Of a DNA stretch of 64,000 bases, positions 8,096 through 17,577 are shown in pieces. Source of the stretch: Caenispirillum bisanense (GTDB taxonomy: Bacteria; Pseudomonadota; Alphaproteobacteria; Rhodospirillales; Rhodospirillaceae); assembly GCF_900230255.1 (NCBI RefSeq), contig NZ_OCNJ01000002.1, positions 248,001-312,000 on the forward strand. The letters are read 5' to 3'. The first letter of the stretch is position 1. Each line of letters begins with the position of its first letter. Below the pieces are notes generated by a model, which was not told the origin of the DNA, made no database searches, and was given only the letters and a program-made list of their open reading frames with translations. Both the position numbers and the translations under genes were made by a program.

Positions 8096-9454
8096 GTGAC
8101 CTCCTGGACCCGATCCCTCGCCGTCTACGCCGACCGGCGGGTGCTTTCCATCCTGTTCCTGGGCTTCAGCTCGGGCCTGCCGCTGCTGCTGGTCTACGGC
8201 ACGCTGTCGGCGTGGCTGACCGAGGCCGGGCTGTCGCTGACGGTGGTCGGCCTGTTCTCGTGGGCGTCGACGGCCTACGCCTTCAAGTGGCTGTGGTCGC
8301 CGCTGGTGGACCGCCTGCCGCTGCCGCCCTTCACCCACCTGTTCGGCCAGCGGCGCGGCTGGATGCTGGCGAGCCAGTTGCTGGTGGCTGGCGCCATGCT
8401 CGGCCTCGGCGCCTCCGACCCCGCCGCCAACGTGTGGGTCACCGCCGGCTGGGCGGTGGTGCTCGCCTTCGCGTCGGCGACCCAGGACATCGTCATCGAC
8501 GCCTACCGCGTGGAAATCCTGGAAGAAGAGAAGCTCGGCGCCGGCGCCGGCAACATCGTGCTCGGCTACCGCCTCGCCATGCTGGCCTCGGGCGGCGGCG
8601 CGCTGGTCATCGCCGACGCCGCCGGCTGGTTCTGGGCCTATGCCGCCATGGCGGCACTCATGGGCGTCGGCATGCTGACGGTGCTGCTCAACCGCGAGCC
8701 GGAGCGGCCGAACCTCGGCCGCTCGGCGGTGGAGGAGGCGCGGGCGGAAGCCTGGATCGAGCGCCACGGCCACCTCGGCCATCGCACCAGCCGGGGGCTG
8801 GGGTGGCTCTACGGCGCCGTGGTGCTGCCGCTGACCGACTTCTTCGGCCGCAAGCACTGGCTGGTGATCCTGCTGTTCATCGCGCTCTACAAGTACGGCG
8901 ACGCGCTGCTCGGCGTGATGGCCAACCCCTTCTACATCGAGATCGGCTTCACCAAGACCGAGATCGGCGTCGTCTCCAAGTCCTACGGCGTCGTCATGAC
9001 CATCGTCGGCGGGCTGCTCGGCGGCGTGCTGGTGGCGAAGCTCGGCATCATGCGGTCGCTGCTGGTGTGCGGCGTGCTCCAGGCGGTGAGCAACCTCGTC
9101 TTCGTCGCCCAGGCCCTGGCCGGGCCGGACGTGCGGGTGCTGATGGTGACCATTTCGGCGGAAAATCTGGCGAGCGGCATGGGCACGGCGGCGTTCGTGG
9201 CCTATCTCTCGTCCCTGTGCAATCTGGCCTATACGGCGACCCAGTACGCCCTGGTCTCCAGCTTCATGGCCTTCGCCCGCACCTTCTTCGCCAGCGGCGG
9301 CGGCTGGCTGGCCGATCAGGTGGACTGGGTGACCTACTTCCTGATCTCCACCGCCGCCGCGGTGCCGGGGCTCGTGCTGCTGCTGTGGATGATGCGCCTG
9401 TTCCCGCGCGAGACGCGGCAGGTGCGGGTGGCGGCGCTGGCCGAGGACGACTGA
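8096..9454 (+). CDS. AmpG-like major facilitator permease
   Basis: A 452-residue polytopic membrane protein with 12-14 hydrophobic segments, no signal peptide and the AmpG-family signature LFLGFSSGLPLLLVYGTLSAWLTEAG near the N-terminus. SATQDIVIDAYRVE is diagnostic for AmpG/SLC33 transporters. AmpG imports anhydromuropeptides (GlcNAc-anhMurNAc peptides) for cell-wall recycling, so that is the most likely substrate. Acetyl-CoA or siderophore transport by relatives cannot be excluded. A start at the GTG at 8096 (gaagg 10 bases upstream) gives an N-terminus that begins right before the first conserved segment; an alternative GTG at 8060 adds 12 polar residues. No beta-lactamase regulator genes are nearby. 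Confidence 0.85.
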   Translation: MTSWTRSLAVYADRRVLSILFLGFSSGLPLLLVYGTLSAWLTEAGLSLTVVGLFSWASTAYAFKWLWSPLVDRLPLPPFTHLFGQRRGWMLASQLLVAGAMLGLGASDPAANVWVTAGWAVVLAFASATQDIVIDAYRVEILEEEKLGAGAGNIVLGYRLAMLASGGGALVIADAAGWFWAYAAMAALMGVGMLTVLLNREPERPNLGRSAVEEARAEAWIERHGHLGHRTSRGLGWLYGAVVLPLTDFFGRKHWLVILLFIALYKYGDALLGVMANPFYIEIGFTKTEIGVVSKSYGVVMTIVGGLLGGVLVAKLGIMRSLLVCGVLQAVSNLVFVAQALAGPDVRVLMVTISAENLASGMGTAAFVAYLSSLCNLAYTATQYALVSSFMAFARTFFASGGGWLADQVDWVTYFLISTAAAVPGLVLLLWMMRLFPRETRQVRVAALAEDD

Positions 9455-9469
9455 CGACGACGAGTTTTT

Positions 9470-9669
9470 GAACCACCAAGACACCAAGACACCAAGGTTG
9501 CCGCAGGGCGGCAAAGGGCGAGGGAGGGGAGGCCCTCCCTCGCGCTCCCTCCACAGTGTCATGCCCGGGCTTGACCCGGGCATCTCCCAGGGCGGAGGGA
9601 GATGGCCGGATCAAGTCCGGCCATGACGAGCTAAGGGCGCTTCTTGGTGTCTTGGTGTCTTGGTGGTTC
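9470..9669. repeat. 200-bp MITE-like intergenic element with 27-bp perfect terminal inverted repeats
   Basis: Positions 9470-9496 and 9643-9669 are perfect inverted copies built from CCAAGACA/CCAAGACAC-type 8-bp units read three times. Inside are two shorter palindromes, 9561-9583 (ATGCCCGGG / CCCGGGCAT arms, 5-nt loop) and 9602-9624 (ATGGCCGGA / TCCGGCCAT arms, 5-nt loop), of the same design as the elements at 36.2 kb and 46.4 kb. No coding capacity. The right end is 18 bases from the hemW start codon, so the hemW leader, and perhaps its promoter, lies inside the element. Confidence 0.8.
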
Positions 9670-9686
9670 CTCCATCGAGGATACCC

Positions 9687-10850
9687 ATGAAAGACGAAGG
9701 CTTCGGGCTCTACGTCCACTGGCCGTTCTGCCTGTCCAAGTGCCCCTACTGCGACTTCAACAGCCACGTGGCCGACCGTGTCGATCAGGCGCGCTGGCGG
9801 CGGGCGCTGCTGACCGAGCTGGCGCATTACGCCGCCGACACGTCGGGGCGCACGCTCACCAGCGTGTTCTTCGGCGGCGGCACGCCCTCGCTCATGGAGC
9901 CGGAGACGACGGCGGCGATCCTGGAAGCCGCCGGCCGGCATTGGCGGCTCGCGCCTGACCTGGAGGTGACGCTGGAGGCCAACCCCGGCGCCGTCGACCG
10001 GGCGAAGTTCGAGGGCTTCGCCCAGGCCGGCGTGAACCGGGTCAGCCTGGGCGTGCAGGCGCTGGACGACGCGGCGCTCGCCTTCCTCGGCCGCCGGCAC
10101 GACCGCGGCGAGGCCCTGGCGGCGCTGGAGGCGGCGCAGAGCCTGTTCGCCCGCACCTCCATCGACCTCATCTACGCCCGCCCCGGCCAGGCGCCGGAGG
10201 AGTGGCGGCAGGAACTGCGGCGGGCGCTGGAGATCCTCGCCGGGCACGGGCACCTGTCGCTCTACCAGCTGACCGTCGAGCAGGGGACGAAGTTCTACCT
10301 GGATTGGCACCGCGGCGACTGGCGCCTGCCGGAGGAGGACGACGCCGTCGCCCTGTGGCAGGTGACGCGCGAGGAAACGGCGCGCGCCGGTCTGCCGGCC
10401 TACGAGGTCTCCAACCACGCCCGCCCCGGCGAGGAATGCCGCCACAACCTGGTCTACTGGCGCGGCGGCGACTACGTCGGCGTCGGCCCCGGCGCGCACG
10501 GGCGTTTGACGCTTGCCGGCGTGCCGCACGCCACCCGCCAGCACCGGGCGCCGGAAATCTGGCTGAAGCGGGTGGAGGAGGCGGGCCATGCCGCCACCGA
10601 CCGCGAGCCGCTCGACCCCGACCAGCGGGCGGAGGAACTGCTGCTCATGGGCCTGCGCCTGACGGAAGGCATCGACAAGGCCCGCTTCGCCCGCCTCGCT
10701 GGCCGGCCGCTGGCCGACTGCATCGACGCGGCGGCGCTGGCGGGGCTGGCGGAGGAAGGCCTGGTCACCGACACGCCCAGTCACCTGCGGGCGACCGAGG
10801 CCGGCATGCTGGTGCTGAACGGCGTCATCGCCGCCCTGGTGCCCGCCTGA
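9687..10850 (+). CDS. hemW: radical SAM haem chaperone HemW
   Basis: A 387-residue radical SAM protein with the CxxxCxxC cluster motif at Cys15, Cys19 and Cys22 (CLSKCPYC) preceded by YVHWPF, then FFGGGTPSL, LEANPGAVD, GVQALDD and IDLIYARPGQ. These are the HemW motifs. The extra N-terminal Cys of true HemN coproporphyrinogen dehydrogenases (CxxxCxxCxC) is replaced by Phe-Asn (CDFNSH), which supports the haem-chaperone assignment. HemW delivers haem to membrane respiratory enzymes, a fit with the cbb3 oxidase locus in this window. The ATG at 9687 follows CGAGGA; translation from 9660 would read through the repeat element. Confidence 0.92.
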   Translation: MKDEGFGLYVHWPFCLSKCPYCDFNSHVADRVDQARWRRALLTELAHYAADTSGRTLTSVFFGGGTPSLMEPETTAAILEAAGRHWRLAPDLEVTLEANPGAVDRAKFEGFAQAGVNRVSLGVQALDDAALAFLGRRHDRGEALAALEAAQSLFARTSIDLIYARPGQAPEEWRQELRRALEILAGHGHLSLYQLTVEQGTKFYLDWHRGDWRLPEEDDAVALWQVTREETARAGLPAYEVSNHARPGEECRHNLVYWRGGDYVGVGPGAHGRLTLAGVPHATRQHRAPEIWLKRVEEAGHAATDREPLDPDQRAEELLLMGLRLTEGIDKARFARLAGRPLADCIDAAALAGLAEEGLVTDTPSHLRATEAGMLVLNGVIAALVPA

Positions 10851-10912
10851 CGAGGGAACACGCGGGGCCTCCGGGACGTTTCCACTGTATCGGAAGCAGA
10901 CGGGAGGGTCCC

Positions 10913-11257
10913 ATGCGCGCCTTGTACGACAGCCGCGGCAGCTGTGTCGGCTACCTCGGCCCGCGCGGACGCATCGTCACCCGCCGCGGGCGGGTCAAGG
11001 CCATCATCGGCCGCGGCGGCGTCATCCACGACGCCCGCGGCCGGCACCTCGGGTGGTGGCGCGACGGCTACATGCGGGGCCGCGACGGCGGCGTGGTGGC
11101 CTTCCGCCGCGGCAGCCGCCTGCGGGTGATCCCGCCCATGGTGGGGCCGGCGCCGCTGGGGCCGACGGACGTGCTGCTGACGCCCGTCTCGCCCATCCGC
11201 GACGTGCCGCCGCTCATGCCGGCCGGCACCTTCGCCTGGAGCCGCCAGACCCTATAG
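10913..11257 (+). CDS. small 4-fold beta-flower protein
   Basis: A 114-residue protein with internal sequence periodicity. Residues 4-75 contain four approximate 16-residue units rich in Arg-Gly turns and aromatic/hydrophobic pairs (YDSRGSCVGYL, RGRVKAIIG, HDARGRHLGWW, RDGGVVAFRRG). This is the pattern of the 4-fold beta-flower domain, a small family of unknown function. The Pro-rich C-terminal third (IPPMVGPAPLGP and following) looks unstructured. There is no signal peptide or membrane segment. The ATG at 10913 follows GGGAGGGTCCC. It is highly basic overall. It follows hemW by 62 bases and overlaps the convergent nitronate monooxygenase gene by six bases (stop codons back to back at CTATAG). 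Confidence 0.7.
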   Translation: MRALYDSRGSCVGYLGPRGRIVTRRGRVKAIIGRGGVIHDARGRHLGWWRDGYMRGRDGGVVAFRRGSRLRVIPPMVGPAPLGPTDVLLTPVSPIRDVPPLMPAGTFAWSRQTL

Positions 11258-12322
11258 GGCCGGCGCCGCCGCCAGCGCCGCCCGGGCCTCGGCCATGACG
11301 CGGGCGACGATGGCGGCCGCCGGCTCGGCCCGTGCGAGCGCCGCCGCCTGACCGGCCCAGACGCTGGTCAGGCCGGCGTCGCGCGTCTGCGCCGCATGGC
11401 TGCGCAGCGGCCGGGTGAGGCCGTTGGGCACCGGGAAGGGCGGAATGTCGCCGTCGGCGAAGGCCTCCGTCACCCCGTTGGCGAGGCCGCGGGCCAGCCG
11501 CCCGGAGAAGGCGCGGGTGAGGGTGGTGGAACCGGCGTCCGCCGCCGCCAGGGCCGCCTTGCCGCCGTCGTTGAGGGGGCACTCCGCCGCCCGCAGGAAG
11601 GCGGTGCCGAGTGCCGCCGCCTCCGCCCCCAGCAGCAGCGCCGCCGCCAGCCCGCGCCCGTCGGAGATGCCGCCGGCGGCGATGACGGGGATGTCCACCG
11701 CATCCACCACCTGCGGCACCAGGGCGAGCGTGCCGATCAGGTCACCCTCCGCCCGCGCGCCGGTGAAGCCGCCGCGGTGGCCGCCGGCCTCGAAGCCCTG
11801 CGCCATGACCGCATCGAACCCCGCCGCTTCCACCGCCCGCGCCTCCGCCGGGGTGGTGGCGGTGCCGATGGTGACGACGCCGGCCGCCTTCAGGCGCGCC
11901 ATGGCGGCGGCGGGGATCAGGCCGAAGGTGGTGGAGAACACCGGCGCCTTGCCGTCGAGGAGGGCGTCGAGCTGCGCCGCGAAGGCCGGGCCGGCGGGGC
12001 TTTCCGTCGGCGGTTCGGGCAGGCCGGCGGCGGTGTGGAAGGCGGCGAGGCGGGCGCGGTAGCGGGCGACCTGCGCCGGGTCGGCCGCCTGCACCTCCAT
12101 GGGGGCGAAGAGGTTGATGGCGAAAGGCGCATCGGTGCGCTCGCGGATCTCGCGGCAGGCGGCGGCGATGGCCTCCGGCGTCATGTAGGCGGCGCCGAGC
12201 GAGCCGAGGCCGCCGGCCGCGCTCACGGCCGCCACGAGGGCGGCGGAGGCGGTCTCGCCGGCCATGGGGGCGAGGACCAGCGGGTGGCGCAGGCCGAGGC
12301 GGCGGGCGAGCGGGGTCGGCAT
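11252..12322 (-). CDS. nitronate monooxygenase (2-nitropropane dioxygenase family)
   Basis: A 356-residue FMN-dependent TIM-barrel enzyme. It has the N-terminal PLVLAPMAG, the GGLGSLGAAYMTPE segment, PFAINLFAP, the active-site and FMN loop AQGFEAGGHRGGF, VIAAGGISDGRGLAAALLLGA and GTAFLRAAECPL. These fit class I nitronate monooxygenases that oxidise propionate-3-nitronate or alkyl nitronates. No trans-membrane segment. It is divergent from a LysR-type gene whose product probably controls it, with 89 bases between the two start codons. The stop codon lies inside the 3' end of the convergent beta-flower gene. Confidence 0.9.
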   Translation of the reverse strand: MPTPLARRLGLRHPLVLAPMAGETASAALVAAVSAAGGLGSLGAAYMTPEAIAAACREIRERTDAPFAINLFAPMEVQAADPAQVARYRARLAAFHTAAGLPEPPTESPAGPAFAAQLDALLDGKAPVFSTTFGLIPAAAMARLKAAGVVTIGTATTPAEARAVEAAGFDAVMAQGFEAGGHRGGFTGARAEGDLIGTLALVPQVVDAVDIPVIAAGGISDGRGLAAALLLGAEAAALGTAFLRAAECPLNDGGKAALAAADAGSTTLTRAFSGRLARGLANGVTEAFADGDIPPFPVPNGLTRPLRSHAAQTRDAGLTSVWAGQAAALARAEPAAAIVARVMAEARAALAAAPAL

Positions 12323-12370
12323 GGCGGTCTCCGGTGCAGAGGGGCGTTGCCCTATCCAACCGCCGCGCTA

Positions 12371-12386
12371 TCATCTGTTCAAATGA
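12371..12386. promoter_or_regulatory. candidate LysR-type regulator binding site
   Basis: In the short space between the divergent nitronate monooxygenase and LysR genes, the AT-rich block TCATCTGTTCAAATGA has inverted ends TCAT/ATGA separated by eight bases. This fits the T-N11-A interrupted-dyad style of LysR-type operators. It is the only AT-rich patch in that space. The assignment is by position and symmetry only. Confidence 0.4.
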
Positions 12387-12411
12387 TTTTTCACACGCCG
12401 AGGCATCACTC

Positions 12412-13269
12412 ATGGAGATACCTTTCGACCTTCCCGCCCTGCGCCTCGTGCTGGCGGTGGGCGAGGCCGGCAGCCTGTCGGGCGCGGCGGAGCGGCTGCA
12501 CACGGTGCAGTCCAACGTGACGACCCGCCTGCGCCGGCTGGAGGACGCCCTCGGCTGCCGCCTGTTCGAGCGCCACGCCCGCGGCGTCGTGCCCACCGAA
12601 GCCGGCCGCCGCCTCGCCGCCTATGCCGAGCGCATCCTGGCGCTGGCGGAGGAAGCGGGGGCGGCCCTGCGGGCGGAAGCGGCCGCGCCCCCGCCGCTGC
12701 GGCTCGGGGCCATGGAGACGACGGCGGCGGTGCGCCTGCCGCCGCTGCTGGCGGCGCTGACGCAGGCCATGCCCGACCTGACGGTGACCGTGGAGACCGG
12801 GCCGACCGATGCCCTGGTGGAGCAGGTGCTGGCCGGGCGGCTCGACTGCGCCTTCGTCGGCGGACCGGTGGACCATGCGGCGCTGGTGGCGCGGCCGGCC
12901 TTCGTCGAGACGCTGGTGCTGGTGACACCGCGGCGGCCGGCGGCGGGGGCGGCGGCGACGCTGGTCGCCTTTCGCGCCGGCTGTTCCTACCGGGCGCGGG
13001 CGGAACGGCTGCTGCGCGAGACCGGGCGGCTGCCCTATCGCGTGCTGGAACTGGGGACGCTGGACGGCATCCTCGGCTGCGTCGCCGCCGGCATCGGCAT
13101 GGCCGTGGTGCCGGCCGCGACGGCGGCGCGGGCCGATGCGGCGGCGGTGCGGGTGGAGGCGCTGCCCGATCCGCTCGCCCGTACCGAGACGCTGCTGCTC
13201 ACCCGCCGCGACGCCGCCCCCCATGCCGGGGTGGCGGCGCTGGCGGGTCACATCCCGCCGAGCACGTAA
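12412..13269 (+). CDS. LysR-family transcriptional regulator
   Basis: A 285-residue regulator. The N-terminal winged helix-turn-helix covers residues 1-62 ([39 protein letters not shown] in overlapping segments, [21 protein letters not shown]). It is followed by a periplasmic-binding-like effector domain containing [25 protein letters not shown]. The ATG at 12412 is chosen because the protein then begins right at the DNA-binding domain. It is divergent from the nitronate monooxygenase gene, the usual geometry for a LysR regulator and its target. Its 3' end overlaps that of the convergent chemoreceptor gene by 22 bases. Confidence 0.9.
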   Translation: MEIPFDLPALRLVLAVGEAGSLSGAAERLHTVQSNVTTRLRRLEDALGCRLFERHARGVVPTEAGRRLAAYAERILALAEEAGAALRAEAAAPPPLRLGAMETTAAVRLPPLLAALTQAMPDLTVTVETGPTDALVEQVLAGRLDCAFVGGPVDHAALVARPAFVETLVLVTPRRPAAGAAATLVAFRAGCSYRARAERLLRETGRLPYRVLELGTLDGILGCVAAGIGMAVVPAATAARADAAAVRVEALPDPLARTETLLLTRRDAAPHAGVAALAGHIPPST

Positions 13270-14678
13270 CCCATGCGGAAGCCGCCCCAATGGCGGCCCT
13301 GGACGGTGATGGGGGCGCTGACGTCCTTCATCATCACCACCTTGCCGCCGCCCATGTCGCGCTTGTAGCTGGCGAGCAGGAAGGGCTTGGTGTTGCGGCC
13401 GGCGCCGAGGCCGACGGGATCGTTGAAGATACGCCGGTTGCGGCAATTGGCCGCGTTCCACACCGGGTCCTTGCCCTGCGGCTGGCTGTACTTCCTGTTG
13501 TGGGTCGGCAGGTAGCCGTTGCGGTCGACGGCGACGCAGAACAGGATGTTGCGGTCGCTCGACAGCACCGCTTCCTGGATGGGCGGCAGCAGGCGGTCGG
13601 TGAGGTCGCTGAAACGGGTGGTGTGCTGCTGCGGGTCGGTGTTGGGCACCGGCTTGTAGGCCTCGTCGAACAGGTCGGCGAGGCTGGCGCGGCCGGCGGT
13701 GACCTGCTCCTCGAACAGGCGGCCGATCTTTTCCGCCGTTTCCTGCACCATGCGCACGTAGACGCTGTCGGCCATCTCGAAGCCGTTGGCGATGGCATCG
13801 CCGATCAGCGTCTGGGTCTGGGTCATCAGGCCGGAGACCTTGCCGTTGGCGTGGTCGAGGTGGCCGCTTTCGTCCTCCACGTCCTTGGTCAGCAGGTTGA
13901 CGCTGTCGACCACCAGCGAGCAGCGGTCGAGGTTGCCGCCGGCGGCGGCGGCGATGGACGCGATCTGGCCGCCCACTTCCTCCATGCCGCCCTGCAGGGC
14001 TTCGACCACATGGGCGAGCGTGGCGGTGGAGCTTTCGACGGTGCCGGCGCGCTCGCGGCTGTCGGCGGTTTCGCTCACCAGGTCGCCGATCAGCTTTTCG
14101 AGTTCGGCGACCGTGTCCTCGATGTGGGCGGTGGCGTTGCTGGTCTGCTGGGCGAGCGCCTTGACCTCGCCGGCCACCACGCCGAAGCCCTTGCCGGCCT
14201 CGCCGGCGCGGGCCGCCTCGATGGTGGCGTTCAGGGCGAGCAGGCGGGTCTGCTTGGCGATGGCCTCGATTTCCTGGCTGACGGAGGATACCTGGCGCAG
14301 GGCTTCGGACAGGCCGGTCAGCTGCTGCTCGATGCGCGCGACGCTTTCGACCAGGCCCTGGATGTCGGTGGTGGCGCGGCCCAGCGCGGCGCGGCTTTCG
14401 CGCGCTTCGGCCAGAACGCGGTCGGCGACCCCGTGGGCGTCGCCGGCGGTGCGGTCGATCTCGTGGTTGGCGCCCGCCATTTCCTCGGCGGCGCGGCGCA
14501 GGTCGTCGAACTGGCCGACGCTGCGGCTCAGGCGGTCGTTGACGGCGCCGATGTCGAGCGCCACCGCGGCCAGGCTTTCCCACAGCGTTCCGATGCCGCG
14601 CACGATACCCGCGGCGGCATGATCCTTCGATTCGCCGCCGACCTCGAGGTCGAGCGGACGGCGCATCCCATCGTCCAT
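13248..14678 (-). CDS. soluble methyl-accepting chemotaxis protein with C-terminal sensory domain
   Basis: A 476-residue chemoreceptor with no membrane segment or signal peptide, so it belongs to the cytoplasmic class. An N-terminal coiled coil (about residues 30-130) leads into the signalling hairpin, seen as [40 protein letters not shown] and [12 protein letters not shown] (about 135-190). After a second coiled coil comes a C-terminal domain (about 340-476) with [39 protein letters not shown] and [12 protein letters not shown]. This is a Cache-like ligand module that I recall at the C-terminus of magnetospirilla and azospirilla receptors. Placing the sensor after the kinase-control hairpin is the inverse of the usual order. 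The ATG at 14678 is preceded by GGGAGGAAG at ideal distance. No che genes are nearby. Confidence 0.9.
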   Translation of the reverse strand: MDDGMRRPLDLEVGGESKDHAAAGIVRGIGTLWESLAAVALDIGAVNDRLSRSVGQFDDLRRAAEEMAGANHEIDRTAGDAHGVADRVLAEARESRAALGRATTDIQGLVESVARIEQQLTGLSEALRQVSSVSQEIEAIAKQTRLLALNATIEAARAGEAGKGFGVVAGEVKALAQQTSNATAHIEDTVAELEKLIGDLVSETADSRERAGTVESSTATLAHVVEALQGGMEEVGGQIASIAAAAGGNLDRCSLVVDSVNLLTKDVEDESGHLDHANGKVSGLMTQTQTLIGDAIANGFEMADSVYVRMVQETAEKIGRLFEEQVTAGRASLADLFDEAYKPVPNTDPQQHTTRFSDLTDRLLPPIQEAVLSSDRNILFCVAVDRNGYLPTHNRKYSQPQGKDPVWNAANCRNRRIFNDPVGLGAGRNTKPFLLASYKRDMGGGKVVMMKDVSAPITVQGRHWGGFRMGYVLGGM

Positions 14679-14836
14679 TGGCTTCCTCCCTGCGCCGGCC
14701 GGATCCCGCATTTCTTGGTGCGGTGGTTCCGTGCCGGGCCCTGCTTCAGGTAAGAAGTGTGACCCGATAGCGCTATGAACGCAAGGCTTCCCCTACGGAA
14801 ATAGGCAAGGGTTCTCAACCTTTAGGCGAGGGTACC

Positions 14837-15415
14837 CTAGCCTTTCAGCAGGAGGTCGGTGCCGCCGTTGATGACGAGGCTCAGCACCAGGTCCAGGATG
14901 ACGATGCCCGCCGCCGTGCCGGCCCCGAGGTCCAGGCCGCGCTGGGCGATGAACCAGCCGTAGAGCAGGAAGGCGCTGGTCGCCATGAGGAACAGCAGCG
15001 CCACCAGCCCGTCGGGCGCGAAGCCCGCCAGCTGCAGCAGCGACAGCGGCAGCAGCAGCGCCGCCACCACCAGCTGGAACCAGTTGTAGGCTACCATGTA
15101 GCGCAGGTAGTGCCGCCAGCGGTCGAGCGCCTGCGTCACCGTCACCATCACCACCGGAAAGGCCAGCCAGCCGAGCGCATAGGTGGCCAGTTCCATGGAC
15201 ACGAAGCGCAGGAAGCCGACTTCGACGTCGGCGTTCACGTAGTAGACGCCGGCCTGCAGCAGGTAGAAGGGCAGGGCGACCAGCGCGACGAAGAACGACG
15301 TCCAGAAGCCGTCGACCGTGGCGTCAAAGCGGTCGAGCCCGGTCGGGTCGAGGCGCAGGATGCGCCGCAGCCCGTCCAGGCTGGCCGCCGTCTCGGCGAT
15401 GGAGGGCGCCCGCAT
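14837..15415 (-). CDS. small integral membrane protein of unknown function, downstream of dapE
   Basis: A 192-residue protein with five predicted membrane segments (roughly residues 38-58, 72-95, 108-130, 135-155 and 165-187) and short loops. Hydrophobic stretches such as FFVALVALPFYLLQAG and VVAALLLPLSLLQLAGF alternate with Arg/Asp-rich ends. The overall pattern resembles the Yip1/YIP-domain class of small membrane proteins, but I cannot place it firmly. It lies 7 bases downstream of dapE on the same strand and so is the last gene of the dapD-dapE operon. No link to lysine synthesis is known to me. Confidence 0.7.
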   Translation of the reverse strand: MRAPSIAETAASLDGLRRILRLDPTGLDRFDATVDGFWTSFFVALVALPFYLLQAGVYYVNADVEVGFLRFVSMELATYALGWLAFPVVMVTVTQALDRWRHYLRYMVAYNWFQLVVAALLLPLSLLQLAGFAPDGLVALLFLMATSAFLLYGWFIAQRGLDLGAGTAAGIVILDLVLSLVINGGTDLLLKG

Positions 15416-15422
15416 GATCCGG

Positions 15423-16607
15423 TCAGCCCGCCGTGGCGGGGTAGGCGGCGAGCACGCGGTGGTAGATGTCGGCCAGCGCCGCCAGGTCCGCCAGCTCCAC
15501 GTGTTCGTCGGTCTTGTGCATGGTGCGCCCGACCAGGCCGAATTCCACCACCGGGCAGGCGTTCTTGATGAACCGCGCGTCCGAGGTGCCGCCCGAGGTC
15601 GACAGCTCCGGCCGGTGGCCCAGCACCGCCTCGCAGGCGTCGGACACCAGCGCCGACAGCGGACCCGGCGGCGTCAGGAAGGCGTCGCCGGAAACGCGCA
15701 CGTCGAGGTCGAACAGGCCGCCGTCCGCCGCCACTTCCAGCCGCTCGCGGATCCACGAGGTCAGACGCTCGCCGCTGTGCAGGTCGTTGAAGCGGATGTT
15801 GAAGCGGGCGTGCGCCGCGCCGGGAATGACGTTGGAGGCCGTGTTGCCGACGTCGATGGTGACGATTTCCAGGTTGGACGGCTGGAAGTGTTCCGTCCCG
15901 GCGTCCAGCGGCCGCTCGATCAGGGCGCCGAGCATGCGCATGAGGCGCGGGATCGGGTTGTCGGCGAGGTGCGGATAGGCGACGTGGCCCTGCGCGCCGT
16001 AGACGGTCAGGCGGGCGTTCAGGCTGCCGCGGCGGCCGATCTTCATCATGTCGCCGAGGCGCGCCGGGTTGGTCGGCTCGCCCACCAGGCAGTGGTCGAG
16101 GGTCTCGCCCTGCTCGGCCAGCCACTCCAGCACCTTCACCGTGCCGTTGACGGCGTCGCCCTCTTCGTCGCCGGTGATGAGCAGGCTGATGGAGCCGCGC
16201 GGGTCACGCTCCGCCAGCAGGCGGGCGACGGCGGCCACGAAGGCGGCGATGGCGCCCTTCATGTCGGCGGCGCCGCGGCCGAACAGGCGGCCGTCGATCA
16301 CCTCCGCCCCGAACGGGTCGACGGTCCAGCCTTCACCCACCGGCACCACGTCGGTGTGGCCGGCGAAGCAGAAGTTGGGGCCCTCGTCGCCGAGGCGGGC
16401 GTAGAGGTTGTCGACGCGCGCCTCGCCCTCGCCGAAGGGCAGGCGGGTGCAGCGGAAGCCGAGGCTTTCCAGCGCCGCCTGCAGCACGTCGAGCGCGCCG
16501 GCGTCGCGCGGCGTCACGCTCGCCCGGCGGATGAGGGCGCGGGCGAGCGGCAGCGGGTCGGCCAGGGTAGCCGGCGTCAGGGCGAGGTCGGCGGTGTCGA
16601 CGGTCAC
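15423..16607 (-). CDS. dapE: succinyl-diaminopimelate desuccinylase
   Basis: A 394-residue M20-family dinuclear zinc hydrolase that removes succinate from N-succinyl-LL-diaminopimelate in lysine and peptidoglycan synthesis. Visible are the metal-ligand motifs [20 protein letters not shown] and [11 protein letters not shown], the dimerisation-lid segment with [25 protein letters not shown] and the last ligand in [11 protein letters not shown]. The start is a GTG at 16607, eight bases after the dapD stop. Reading further upstream would run into dapD in another frame. It forms an operon with dapD, which makes its precursor two steps earlier. Confidence 0.95.
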   Translation of the reverse strand: MTVDTADLALTPATLADPLPLARALIRRASVTPRDAGALDVLQAALESLGFRCTRLPFGEGEARVDNLYARLGDEGPNFCFAGHTDVVPVGEGWTVDPFGAEVIDGRLFGRGAADMKGAIAAFVAAVARLLAERDPRGSISLLITGDEEGDAVNGTVKVLEWLAEQGETLDHCLVGEPTNPARLGDMMKIGRRGSLNARLTVYGAQGHVAYPHLADNPIPRLMRMLGALIERPLDAGTEHFQPSNLEIVTIDVGNTASNVIPGAAHARFNIRFNDLHSGERLTSWIRERLEVAADGGLFDLDVRVSGDAFLTPPGPLSALVSDACEAVLGHRPELSTSGGTSDARFIKNACPVVEFGLVGRTMHKTDEHVELADLAALADIYHRVLAAYPATAG

Positions 16608-16615
16608 GGGCCCTC

Positions 16616-17458
16616 TCAGTCGCGCAGCAGGTCGTTGATGCTGACCTTGGAGCGGGTCCGCTCGTCGACGCGCTTGATGATGACGGCGCACGACAGGCTC
16701 GGGCCCATGCTGCCGTCGGGCAGCGGCTTGCCCGGCAGGGAGCCCGGCACCACCACGGAATAGGCCGGCACGCGGCCCATGAAGGTCTCGCCGGTCTCGC
16801 GGTCGACGATCTTGGTGGAGGCGCCGATGAACACGCCCATGGACAGCACGGCGCCTTCCTCGACCACCACGCCCTCGACCACCTCGGAGCGGGCGCCGAT
16901 GAAGCAGTTGTCCTCGATGATGACGGGGCCGGCCTGCAGCGGCTCCAGCACGCCGCCGATGCCGGCGCCGCCCGACAGGTGGACGTTCTTGCCGATCTGG
17001 GCGCAGGAGCCGACGGTCGCCCAGGTGTCGACCATGGTGCCGGCGCCGACGTGGGCGCCGAGGTTCACGAAGGACGGCATCAGCACCACGCCCGGCGCGA
17101 TGAAGGCGGAGCGGCGCACGATGGCGCCCGGCACGGCGCGGAAGCCGGCCTGGCGGAACTCGGTCTCGCCCCAGCCGGCGAACTTGCTCGGCACCTTGTC
17201 CCACCACGTGGCGCCGCCGGGGCCGCCGGGGATGACGCTCATGTCGTTCAGGCGGAACGACAGCAGCACCGCCTTCTTGGCCCACTGGTTGACGACCCAG
17301 CCCTCGGCGCCCTTCTCGGCGACCCGCAGTTCGCCCTTGTCGAGCATGGAAAGGGCGGTATCGACGGCCTCGCGGGTTTCGCCGCCGGTGGCGGCGGTGA
17401 TGCCGTCGCGGGCGTCCCAGGCGGATTCGATGGCGGTCTTCAGGCTGTTGAGGCTCAT
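16616..17458 (-). CDS. dapD: 2,3,4,5-tetrahydropyridine-2,6-dicarboxylate N-succinyltransferase
   Basis: A 280-residue trimeric left-handed beta-helix acyltransferase. The N-terminal helical part ([39 protein letters not shown]) is followed by hexapeptide repeats ([42 protein letters not shown]) and the conserved [23 protein letters not shown] region. It uses succinyl-CoA to succinylate tetrahydrodipicolinate. The ATG at 17458 has a GGAG-type site upstream (CCGGAGCCGGCCGC) and matches the family start; an ATG at 17488 would add ten residues but lacks such a site. First gene of dapD-dapE-membrane protein, divergent from the diguanylate cyclase. Confidence 0.96.
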   Translation of the reverse strand: MSLNSLKTAIESAWDARDGITAATGGETREAVDTALSMLDKGELRVAEKGAEGWVVNQWAKKAVLLSFRLNDMSVIPGGPGGATWWDKVPSKFAGWGETEFRQAGFRAVPGAIVRRSAFIAPGVVLMPSFVNLGAHVGAGTMVDTWATVGSCAQIGKNVHLSGGAGIGGVLEPLQAGPVIIEDNCFIGARSEVVEGVVVEEGAVLSMGVFIGASTKIVDRETGETFMGRVPAYSVVVPGSLPGKPLPDGSMGPSLSCAVIIKRVDERTRSKVSINDLLRD

Positions 17459-17577
17459 GCGGCCGGCTCCGGTCTGATCGTCTGGCATGGGAAATGGTTC
17501 GTGAACATACCCCGGCGAAGCCCCAAGTCAACCGGAAGCGCGGCTTCGCGTCAGGCGCGAGACCGCGCTGCATCATG

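Noticed and set aside
5847-8099. 750-residue open frame on the plus strand across folC and accD
   Set aside because: Shadow frame antisense to two well-supported genes, with Gly/Arg/His-rich composition.
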